This document shows positions 12,716-19,894 of a stretch of DNA of 22,749 bases, piece by piece (the first letter of the stretch is position 1; every line of letters begins with the position of its first letter). Below the pieces are notes generated by a model. The model saw nothing but the letters and a program-made list of their open reading frames with translations, searched no databases and was not told the DNA's origin. Both the position numbers and the translations under genes were made by a program. Location: the NCBI GenBank assembly GCA_021163155.1, contig JAGGXI010000017.1, positions 1-22,749 on the forward strand. Reading direction: 5' to 3'. Source of the stretch: Candidatus Aerophobota bacterium. GTDB lineage: Bacteria > Aerophobota > Aerophobia > Aerophobales > JAGGXI01.

Positions 12716-14560
12716 ATGGTAAATTTTGGTGGATATACAGGAAAATTATTACGAATTAACTTAACAACAAAGAATATCAAAGAAGAGAATTTAAAAGAAG
12801 AGTGGATAAATCAATATCTTGGTGGTAGGGGAGTTGCCTCAAAAATATTGGTAGATGAACTTGAACCAAAAATCGACCCTCTTGGTCCTAAAAATAAGAT
12901 AATTTTTATTACAGGACCTTTAACGGGTACGGTGATACCTACAACATCCAAAATTGGTATATCTACCAAATCTCCTCTTACGAATCATATTAGTTGTGGA
13001 TTCGGAGGAGGATATTTTGGTCCTCAACTGAAATTTTCTGGTTACGATGGCATTATTATCGAAGGAAAGGCGGAAAACCCAGTTTACATATGGATAAATG
13101 ATGGAAAGGCAGAGATTAAAGAGGCTAATCATTTATGGGGTAAAGATACTGGAGAAACGGAAGAGTTAATAAAGAAAGAACTTAAAGATAAAAGAATTGG
13201 GGTGGCTTGTATTGGGCAGGCTGGAGAAAATAAGGTTAGGTTTGCTTCAGTTATCCATAATAGACATTTTATTATAGGACGGCGGGGCAATGGAGCTGTG
13301 ATGGGTTCAAAGAATTTAAAGGCGGTAGCTGTTAAAGGAACGAAGTCTGTAAGTGTCGCCGCAAATACAGATGAAGTATGGAAATTATATGATGAAATAT
13401 TGGAAATTATGAATAAAAATCCTGTAGTAGCTGGTTTTAAATTACATGGAACCGCTGCCTCTGTCGCTTTAGTTAATGAATTGGGATTTATGCCCACTAA
13501 AAATTTTCAAGAAGGGGTGTTTGATGGAATGGATAAGGTGGACGAACAAGCCTATTTTAACCTTTCTGTCAAGCCTTTCTCCTGTTGGGGATGTCCTGTA
13601 TATTGCAGGAGAATATTGGAGATAAAAGATGGGCCATACGCAGGAATAATTACTTCAAGACCAGAACATCAAACAACTTTTGCTTTGGGTTCTTGTTTAA
13701 ATCTCTCTGATATTGGGGCAGTCTTAAAGGCAAATTTACTCTGCGATGAATATGGAATAGACACTATCTCAACGGGTGTAACTATTGCTTTCGCTATGGA
13801 ATGTTATCAAAGAGAGATTATTAAGAAAAGCGATACAGGAGGATTGAGTTTAAAATGGGGTGATGGCGAGGTAGTAAATCAATTAATTAAAATGATTGCC
13901 TTTCGGGAAGGCTTCGGGGATGTTTTAGCTGAGGGTTCAAAACATGCTGCAGCTAAAATAGGAAAAGATTCCGAAAAGTATGCAATGCAAGTAAAGGGTT
14001 TGGAAATACCAGGGTATGACCCTCGAGGAGCTAAGGGTATTGGTTTAAATTATGCTACGGCAACGAGAGGGGCAGATCATAATGATGGATGGACTATTGC
14101 GGAAGAGCTTTATAATGATAAAGTAGATAGACTCACTTTGGAAGGAAAAGGAAAGTTGGCAAAGGAGATACAGGATAAAGCTAAAACTATTGATTCGGCA
14201 ATATTTTGCATGTTTGCCCTTGATTTTGGTTACACTCCTGAATTTATTTCGAAATCTCTAAATGCTATAACAGGAATGCGTATAACACCAGAAAAGATAT
14301 TTGAAATAGGTGAGCGCATATCTAACTTAGAAAGGGTCTTTGCTTTAAGAGAAGGGTTTAGCGGAAAAGATGATATACTTCCAGAAAGATTCATTAAGGA
14401 GGGATTACCTTCCGGTTCATCCAAAGGGCAAAAAGTAGATTTAAAAAGATTGCTAAGAGATTATTATAAAGTTAGAGATTGGGATAAAAATGGTTATCCC
14501 ACAAAAGAAAAACTAGAAAAACTAAAACTTGAAGAGTATATTAAGGCAATATACAAATAA
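12716..14560 (+). CDS. aor: tungsten/molybdopterin aldehyde:ferredoxin oxidoreductase family catalytic subunit
   Basis: AOR oxidises aldehydes to carboxylates, or reduces acids in reverse, using a bis-pterin tungsten centre and one [4Fe-4S] cluster. The 614 residues begin GGYTGKLLRINLTTK and contain GRGVASKIL and GRRGNGAVMGSKNLKAVAVKG. Cluster ligands are C290, C293 and C297 (CWGCPVYC) plus C498; Pyrococcus AOR uses C288, C291, C295 and C494. The pterin-binding motifs DEYGID (344-349) and DSAIFC (493-498) match DxxGL/ID and DxxxxC. GARGxx-type metal-site sequence appears as DPRGAKGIGLNYATATRGADH. The cytoplasmic location follows from the lack of a leader. It is paired with the polyferredoxin upstream and followed 27 bases later by the ECF ATPase. 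The substrate aldehyde cannot be deduced. Confidence 0.93.
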   Translation: MVNFGGYTGKLLRINLTTKNIKEENLKEEWINQYLGGRGVASKILVDELEPKIDPLGPKNKIIFITGPLTGTVIPTTSKIGISTKSPLTNHISCGFGGGYFGPQLKFSGYDGIIIEGKAENPVYIWINDGKAEIKEANHLWGKDTGETEELIKKELKDKRIGVACIGQAGENKVRFASVIHNRHFIIGRRGNGAVMGSKNLKAVAVKGTKSVSVAANTDEVWKLYDEILEIMNKNPVVAGFKLHGTAASVALVNELGFMPTKNFQEGVFDGMDKVDEQAYFNLSVKPFSCWGCPVYCRRILEIKDGPYAGIITSRPEHQTTFALGSCLNLSDIGAVLKANLLCDEYGIDTISTGVTIAFAMECYQREIIKKSDTGGLSLKWGDGEVVNQLIKMIAFREGFGDVLAEGSKHAAAKIGKDSEKYAMQVKGLEIPGYDPRGAKGIGLNYATATRGADHNDGWTIAEELYNDKVDRLTLEGKGKLAKEIQDKAKTIDSAIFCMFALDFGYTPEFISKSLNAITGMRITPEKIFEIGERISNLERVFALREGFSGKDDILPERFIKEGLPSGSSKGQKVDLKRLLRDYYKVRDWDKNGYPTKEKLEKLKLEEYIKAIYK

Positions 14561-14587
14561 AATAATAAATGTAAATAGAGGACAAAT

Positions 14588-16357
14588 ATGTATCAAATAG
14601 ATATAGAAGATTTACAGTATTCTTATCCTACCTCAAAGGGAGATGTTCTCAAAGGGATCAATTTAAAAGTAGAGAAAGGGGAATTTCTCTCTGTAATGGG
14701 TCCTACTGGTGCAGGTAAAAGCACTTTGTGTCTAACACTAAATGGGATTATACCTCATTCTTTAAATGGTGATTTAAGAGGAAAAGTGAGAGTTACTGGA
14801 ATGGATGTAAGTGAACATTCCATACCAGAATTGACTCAAAAAGTGGGGATGGTATTCCAGGAGCCTGAAAGCCAGTTATTTTGTATGACCATTGAGGAAG
14901 AAATTGCTTTTGGGTCAGAAAATTTAGGAGTGGATCCTAAGGAAATCAGAGAACGAGTAGATTGGGCCCTGGATGTGATAAGGATGAGAGAATATAAGGA
15001 TAGGTCTCCTTTCAAGTTATCCGGTGGACAGAAACAGAGGGTTGCCATCGCGGCAGCTTTAGCTATGATGCCCGAAATTTTAGTATTGGATGAACCGACT
15101 TCAGGACTTGACCCTATTGGAAAGATGGAGGTTTTTTCTGTAATTCACGATTTAAAAAGAGAACATAATATGACTATTGTAATAGTAGAGCACGAAAGTG
15201 AAGAAATTGCCAGAGTTTCTGACAGGGTTATTATATTAAATGAAGGAAAAATTATTTTAGAAGGAAGTCCAAGAGATATTCTAAGCAAAGTGGATATATT
15301 AAAAAATGCGAAGTTATGCTCTCCACAAGTTTGTGAGGTAGCGGATATTTTAAATAAGAAGATGAAGACTTCTTTTTCGTTTTTGACTTTGGAAGAGGCA
15401 GAAAAATCTATAAAGAAATTAGGTACCCGGCTACCTGAAGCAAAAAAAACCTCTAAATTGAAAGCAAAAAAAACCTCTTTTTCATATATTAATCAAGAAA
15501 ATTCTCCTCACTCTATGGTTTTAACTAAGAATTTATTTTATGTATATGAAGGAACTGATGTGGAAGTTTTGAAGAATATAAATCTTGGAATTAACGAGGG
15601 TGAGTTTGTGGCAATTATTGGCCAAAATGGAGCTGGCAAGACAACGCTGGTAAAACATTTTAACGGTGCACTAAAGCCGACACGAGGAGATGTATTGATA
15701 GAAGGGACAAAGACTAAAGAGAAAACAATTGCTGAATTATCAAGAAAAGTAGGCTACATATATCAAAACCCGGACCATCAAATATTCTGTCCTACAGTAG
15801 AGGAAGAGATAGCTTTTGGTCCGAAAAATTTAGGTTTATCTAAAGATGTGATTGAACAAAGAACGGAAGAAGCTATAAAATTGATTGGTTTGGAAGAAAT
15901 TAGGAAAACTCCTCCTTCTGTTTTAGGGTTGGGAGAGAGAAGAAAGGTTTCTCTTGCAAGTATAATGTCAATGGAACCACCAGTATTAATATTAGATGAA
16001 CCTACTACAGGGGTTGATTGGAAAACATCTATAGACCTTATGGAAGCTGTAAAAAAACTTCATGAAAAAGGTCATACTATAATAATGATAACTCATAGTA
16101 TGCGAATAGTAGCTCAATATGCAAAGAGAATAGTTGTATTATGCAAGGGGGAGGTACTTTTAGATGCTTCAACGAGAGAAGTCTTTTCTCAAACTGAAAA
16201 ATTGAAAACTACTTTTCTTGCTCCCCCTCAGATAACTCAATTAGGGCAATCCCTTTCTACATTAGGTATACCTAGAGATATACTTTCCTCTGAGGAATTT
16301 TGTGATAAGTTTTTTTCAATTAGAAGTAATAATAAAAATAAAAAAATTAAGGTATAA
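14588..16357 (+). CDS. ECF transporter ATPase, fused EcfA-EcfA' double ABC protein
   Basis: The 589 residues comprise two ABC ATPases in one chain, as in YkoD-like proteins. NBD1 has Walker A GPTGAGKST (38-46), signature LSGGQ (144-148), Walker B ILVLDEP (164-170) and H202. NBD2 has Walker A GQNGAGKTT (345-353), Walker B VLILDEP (466-472) and H503, but its signature is LGLGE (446-450) instead of LSGGQ. The site formed by NBD1 Walker A and the NBD2 signature may therefore be weak. A lysine-rich linker at about 280-300 comes from a 24-bp partial duplication. AGAGGAC precedes the ATG. It energises uptake of a micronutrient or vitamin with EcfT and an S component; no S component lies here. Position after aor hints at cofactor or substrate import, unproven. 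Confidence 0.9.
   Translation: MYQIDIEDLQYSYPTSKGDVLKGINLKVEKGEFLSVMGPTGAGKSTLCLTLNGIIPHSLNGDLRGKVRVTGMDVSEHSIPELTQKVGMVFQEPESQLFCMTIEEEIAFGSENLGVDPKEIRERVDWALDVIRMREYKDRSPFKLSGGQKQRVAIAAALAMMPEILVLDEPTSGLDPIGKMEVFSVIHDLKREHNMTIVIVEHESEEIARVSDRVIILNEGKIILEGSPRDILSKVDILKNAKLCSPQVCEVADILNKKMKTSFSFLTLEEAEKSIKKLGTRLPEAKKTSKLKAKKTSFSYINQENSPHSMVLTKNLFYVYEGTDVEVLKNINLGINEGEFVAIIGQNGAGKTTLVKHFNGALKPTRGDVLIEGTKTKEKTIAELSRKVGYIYQNPDHQIFCPTVEEEIAFGPKNLGLSKDVIEQRTEEAIKLIGLEEIRKTPPSVLGLGERRKVSLASIMSMEPPVLILDEPTTGVDWKTSIDLMEAVKKLHEKGHTIIMITHSMRIVAQYAKRIVVLCKGEVLLDASTREVFSQTEKLKTTFLAPPQITQLGQSLSTLGIPRDILSSEEFCDKFFSIRSNNKNKKIKV
15439..15478 (+). repeat. in-frame 24-bp partial tandem duplication in the ATPase linker
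   Basis: Sixteen bases, agcaaaaaaaacctct, occur at 15439-15454 and again at 15463-15478, a 24-bp period. They encode AKKTS twice, separated by KLK, in the linker between the two ATPase domains. Each copy has a run of eight As, a possible slippage site. Confidence 0.8.
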
Positions 16358-16359
16358 AA

Positions 16360-17148
16360 ATGGCTGTTATATATGATTTATATATGGACAAAAATTCGTT
16401 TTTGCATAGGTTAGACCCGAGAGTAAAATTTGCCAGTATAATAATTGGGATGATAATTTCATTTATTTTTAGCAATATATTCTGGATTTTAGCCTATTAT
16501 ATATGTTTGATAATGATTCTTTTGTCAGCAAAAGTAGGATGGGGGAAATATTTATATGCAGTGAAGCTGATGCTTCCTATTACTATCTTAGTGATTATTT
16601 TATGGCCAATTTTCTATCCTGGAGGAGAACCTGTCTTATTTCAATTAGGTCCTTTAAGAATTTCTCTCCCTAGTTTAATTGATGGAATTGTTTTGGCGTT
16701 AAGACTTAATTGTCTTGCTCTGCTTACTTATATATTTCTTTATACAACTACACAAAGAGCATTGGTAAGAGGGCTTGTTAAACTGGGGTTTCCTTATAAA
16801 TATGGAGTAATGCTCTCGTTTTCTTTAAGGTATGTTCCTACGTTTGGGGCAATAATCGCTATGATTGTAGAAGCACAAAAAGCACGGGGTTTGGAATTAG
16901 ATAAAGGCAATTTTTTCAGCAAACTAAAAAAATATGTGGCTGTGATGGCACCTACAATAATTACTGCTTTAAGGATGGCTGATAACTTAGCTATAGCTCT
17001 GGATTCTCGTGCTTTCGATGCTCCTGTAAAAAGAACTTATTTGGTTGATTTAAAAGCAGGGAGGGAAGACGTTATAATTTTGTTATTAACGATATTTGTC
17101 TTCTCTTTTGTTCTTTTTATACGTTTCAAATATCAAATGGGCATTTAA
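16360..17148 (+). CDS. ecfT: ECF transporter transmembrane component EcfT
   Basis: EcfT is the membrane scaffold that couples the ATPase pair to the substrate-binding S component. The 262 residues start with the family pattern SFLHRLDPRVKFASIIIGM, followed by four to five hydrophobic segments (about 25-80, 95-135 and a last one at 235-255). Two coupling-helix motifs are seen: AQKARGLELDKG (about 167-178, canonical Ala-Arg-Gly) and ALDSRAFDAP (about 207-216, where the usual ARG is SRA). The start lies two bases after the ATPase stop, so the pair is co-translated. There is no S-component gene on either side, so this is a group II-like arrangement with the S protein encoded elsewhere. It is followed by a MITE-like element. 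Confidence 0.92.
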   Translation: MAVIYDLYMDKNSFLHRLDPRVKFASIIIGMIISFIFSNIFWILAYYICLIMILLSAKVGWGKYLYAVKLMLPITILVIILWPIFYPGGEPVLFQLGPLRISLPSLIDGIVLALRLNCLALLTYIFLYTTTQRALVRGLVKLGFPYKYGVMLSFSLRYVPTFGAIIAMIVEAQKARGLELDKGNFFSKLKKYVAVMAPTIITALRMADNLAIALDSRAFDAPVKRTYLVDLKAGREDVIILLLTIFVFSFVLFIRFKYQMGI

Positions 17149-17171
17149 AATAAGGACATCTGAGTAAATAC

Positions 17172-17400
17172 TTAAACCCGGATTCGGCAATTTGAATAAT
17201 GACCATTAAGTTTATCCTGAATATTCTTCTAAGTCTAATCTTCATGAAAATTAAATTTTTTAGGAGCTAAAAATATTTTTCTTTTTTGGGTAGGGGCGAG
17301 TTCAGTCGCCCTTTGCAAAATAAGAGCTAAAGTCTATTGGGAGGCTAAAGCCTCCCCTATCCAGGCCAGGCACTCTCACAATTTGCCGAATCTGGGTTAA
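17172..17400. mobile_element. MITE-like element, 229 bp, with imperfect terminal inverted repeats
   Basis: The left end ttaaacccggattcggcaa (17172-17190) is repeated inverted at the right end as ttgccgaatctgggttaa (17383-17400), with one substitution and one missing base. The interior has no gene; its right part holds the palindrome at 17288-17362. A single terminal copy also occurs at 10412-10450. Small size, inverted ends and lack of coding capacity are those of a miniature inverted-repeat element. No clear target duplication is seen (taaata-like bases flank both ends). It sits between ecfT and the aminotransferase. Confidence 0.65.
17288..17362. repeat. three-way-junction palindromic element (GGTAGGGG type), full copy
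   Basis: Outer arms gggtagggg (17288-17296) and cccctatcc (17354-17362) pair with one G-U. They enclose gggcga-gttcag-tcgccc (17294-17311) and gggaggct-aa-agcctccc (17339-17356). It is nested inside the MITE-like element. The same family occurs at 12024-12089 and, as a half, at 3574-3603. Confidence 0.75.
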
Positions 17401-17436
17401 AAATAAATTTATGGAAAAAAGAGAAGGAGGTTATTT

Positions 17437-18600
17437 ATGCAAGGTACAAAAAGTAAGATAAGATATCTTATGACACCGGGACCCGTAGAAGTTTCTCCAA
17501 AGACATTGAATGCTTTGTCTTCTCCGGTAATACATCATTATTCACCTGAATTTATCGAACTGTTTGAGGAGACGACGGAAAAAGTTAAAAAAGTGTTTCA
17601 AACAAAAAAAGATTTGATAATAATGCAAGGAGAAGCTGTATTAGGATTAGAAGCATCAGTGGCAAACATTTTAAATCCTGGGGATAAAGTGTTAGTTCTT
17701 GATAATGGTCCTTACGGCGCATGGTTTGGTATCTATGTAGAAAATCATGGAGGAACAGTAGTAAGATTAAAGGAAGATTACAATAAAGCAATAGATCCAG
17801 ATAAAGTAAGAGCAGCCTTGGAAGAAAATAAAGACATAAAGGCTCTTACTGTTGTTCATATGGATACTCCTGTAGGTATCACTAATCCTATTAATGAGAT
17901 ATGTAAAATAGCAAAAGAGTTTGGAGTATTGACGATAGTTGATTCTGTGGCAGCTTTAGGAGGTATAGACATCCGCCCCGATGATTGGGATATAGACATA
18001 TGTATTTGTGGGTCACAGAAGTGTTTATCTTGCCCTCCAGCGTTATCACCTATATCTATTAGTAAAGAAGCATGGAAAATGATGGAAGATAGAAAAATTC
18101 CTCTTAAGTTATCTTACCTTAGTATGACAGATTATAGAGACACGTGGATAAAAAATCGAAAGTTTCCTTTTACACCATTCGTGTCCGAAATATATGCACT
18201 TAATGCATCAATAACAGAGATTTTAAAAGAAGGCTTACCTAATGTTTTTGCCAGGCATAAAAAAGTAGCTGAAGCAATAAGAGATGCAGTAGAGGCAATA
18301 GGGCTAAAACTTTGGCCTTCCTCACGGGAAATTGCTTCCAATACTGTTACAGCTATTAAAGTACCTCAGGGAATAGACGATGAAAAACTAAGAAGGATAA
18401 TGGCTGAGAAGTACGGAGTATTGATTACCGGTGATGTTGCCGGTTTAGGAGGGAAAATTTTTAGAATCGGACATATGGGATATAGTGCTAAAATGGATAA
18501 TGCCTTGGTAACCATCGCAGCTTTGGAAAAGGCATTGCAGGAAATTAAATTTCCAGTGAAAATAGGTAGTGGGGTAGAGAAAATTTTAAAGTATTTTTAA
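17437..18600 (+). CDS. class V aminotransferase, alanine-glyoxylate/serine-pyruvate type
   Basis: This is a PLP-dependent transaminase of 387 residues. It opens with YLMTPGPVEVSPKTL, the usual start of this subgroup. PLP contacts visible are D169 in TIVDSVAALGG and the Schiff-base lysine K195 in CGSQKCLSCPP. The C-terminal small domain has the conserved arginine in GGKIFRIGHMG, which binds the substrate carboxylate. AAGGAGG precedes the ATG. Members use pyruvate or glyoxylate as amino acceptor and include alanine-glyoxylate, serine-pyruvate, taurine-pyruvate and 2-aminoethylphosphonate transaminases. With alanine dehydrogenase next door, pyruvate is the likely acceptor, alanine being recycled to pyruvate and ammonia. 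The amino donor is not known. Confidence 0.9.
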   Translation: MQGTKSKIRYLMTPGPVEVSPKTLNALSSPVIHHYSPEFIELFEETTEKVKKVFQTKKDLIIMQGEAVLGLEASVANILNPGDKVLVLDNGPYGAWFGIYVENHGGTVVRLKEDYNKAIDPDKVRAALEENKDIKALTVVHMDTPVGITNPINEICKIAKEFGVLTIVDSVAALGGIDIRPDDWDIDICICGSQKCLSCPPALSPISISKEAWKMMEDRKIPLKLSYLSMTDYRDTWIKNRKFPFTPFVSEIYALNASITEILKEGLPNVFARHKKVAEAIRDAVEAIGLKLWPSSREIASNTVTAIKVPQGIDDEKLRRIMAEKYGVLITGDVAGLGGKIFRIGHMGYSAKMDNALVTIAALEKALQEIKFPVKIGSGVEKILKYF

Positions 18601-18625
18601 TTATATGAGAAAACTGTATGGTCAT

Positions 18626-18670
18626 AGAGAGGGGGAATAATTAAGAAATAAAATTATTCTCTCCCTCTTA
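18626..18670 (+). promoter_or_regulatory. long RNA hairpin between the aminotransferase and ald genes
   Basis: The arm agaggggg-aataatt (18628-18642) pairs with aattatt-(ct bulge)-ctccctct (18652-18668). This makes about 15 base pairs including one G-U, with a 9-nt loop. No T-run follows directly, so it is not a standard intrinsic terminator; it may stabilise or attenuate the transcript. Confidence 0.5.
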
Positions 18671-18712
18671 GTAGGATAGAATTAAAAAAAGTTTTAAAAA
18701 GAGGTGTAAAAG

Positions 18713-19813
18713 ATGATTATTGGAATTCCTAAAGAAATAAAGGAAAACGAGACTCGTGTGGCTATAGTTCCTTCAGGAGTTAGGTATCTTACTCATGAAG
18801 GTCATACGGTGCTTGTCCAAAAAAATGCTGGGGTAAATAGTGGTATAAGTGATAAGGAATATCAGGAAGCAGGAGCTAAAATTATTGATTCTTCTTTGAA
18901 AATTTTTAAAGAAGCGGAGTTAATAGTTAAAGTTAAAGAGATACTCCCCTCTGAATATGGATTATTGCAAGAAGATCAACTAATTTTTACTTACTTCCAT
19001 TTTGCTGCCGATAGAGAGTTAACAGAAACAATAATAAAAAGCAAATGCATTGCTATAGCTTATGAAACAGTTCAAGCATCCGATGGGAAATTGCCTCTCT
19101 TAACTCCTATGAGTGAAATAGCCGGAAAGATGTCTATTCAAATAGGTGCCAGATGTTTAGAAAAACCCTTTGGAGGAAAAGGGATGCTTTTAGGGGGTGT
19201 CCCAGGAGTAGCTCCAGCAGAAGTATTGATATTAGGAGCAGGTGTAGTAGGAATTAATGCAGCTAAAATAGCTGCTGGTTTAGGAGCAAAGGTTACTTTG
19301 TTAGATATAAATTTAGAACGTTTACGTTATTTATCTAACGTAATGCCAGCAAATGTAACTTTATTGATGTCCAACTATGATAATATCATAAAAAATCTTG
19401 TATTAGCAGATTTAGTAGTAGGAGCAGTTTTAATTCCTGGAGCAAAAGCACCTGTTCTTATCACCGGGGAAATGATTAAGATGATGAAGCCAAATTCAGT
19501 AATTGTAGATATAGCTATAGACCAGGGAGGATGTATTGAAACTTCTCATCCCACTTCTTATTCTAATCCTACATATGTAGTAGATGGTGTAACTCATTGC
19601 TGTATAGCTAATGTGCCTTCGGCTGTTCCATGGACATCCACCTTTGCTTTAACTAATGCCACTTTTTCTTATATAGCAACTTTAGCCAAAAAAGGCTTGA
19701 AAAGTGTAATCAAAGAGAATCCAGCTTTAAAGAAAGGGATAAATATTTATAAAGGGAAAGTAGTTAATCCACAGATTGCAAAGACTTTTGGCTTTGAATG
19801 CCATTCATTATAA
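18713..19813 (+). CDS. ald: alanine dehydrogenase
   Basis: Ald catalyses L-alanine + NAD+ + H2O to pyruvate + NH3 + NADH and is reversible. The 366 residues show all recognised active-site residues at the usual numbers: R15 (ETRVAIVP), K75 (VKVKE), H96 (TYFHFAAD) and D270 (VDIAIDQGG). The NAD-binding GAGVVG is at 175-180 with D198 at the end of the next strand. GAGGTG lies six bases before the ATG. Next to a class V transaminase it most likely regenerates pyruvate and releases ammonium, a pairing known for taurine and other amino-compound pathways. The intergenic hairpin at 18626-18670 may set its level relative to the aminotransferase. Confidence 0.96.
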   Translation: MIIGIPKEIKENETRVAIVPSGVRYLTHEGHTVLVQKNAGVNSGISDKEYQEAGAKIIDSSLKIFKEAELIVKVKEILPSEYGLLQEDQLIFTYFHFAADRELTETIIKSKCIAIAYETVQASDGKLPLLTPMSEIAGKMSIQIGARCLEKPFGGKGMLLGGVPGVAPAEVLILGAGVVGINAAKIAAGLGAKVTLLDINLERLRYLSNVMPANVTLLMSNYDNIIKNLVLADLVVGAVLIPGAKAPVLITGEMIKMMKPNSVIVDIAIDQGGCIETSHPTSYSNPTYVVDGVTHCCIANVPSAVPWTSTFALTNATFSYIATLAKKGLKSVIKENPALKKGINIYKGKVVNPQIAKTFGFECHSL

Positions 19814-19894
19814 ATTAGGTTTCCCTAACAAAAAGATGAGGGAAGGGAAATCGATCTAATAGCGCTTATTAAAAATTAACAGGAGATTTATAAA

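Noticed and set aside
17149-17436. S component gene for the ECF transporter in the ecfT-aminotransferase gap
   Set aside because: The gap is filled by the MITE-like element and has no open frame long enough for a six-helix membrane protein.
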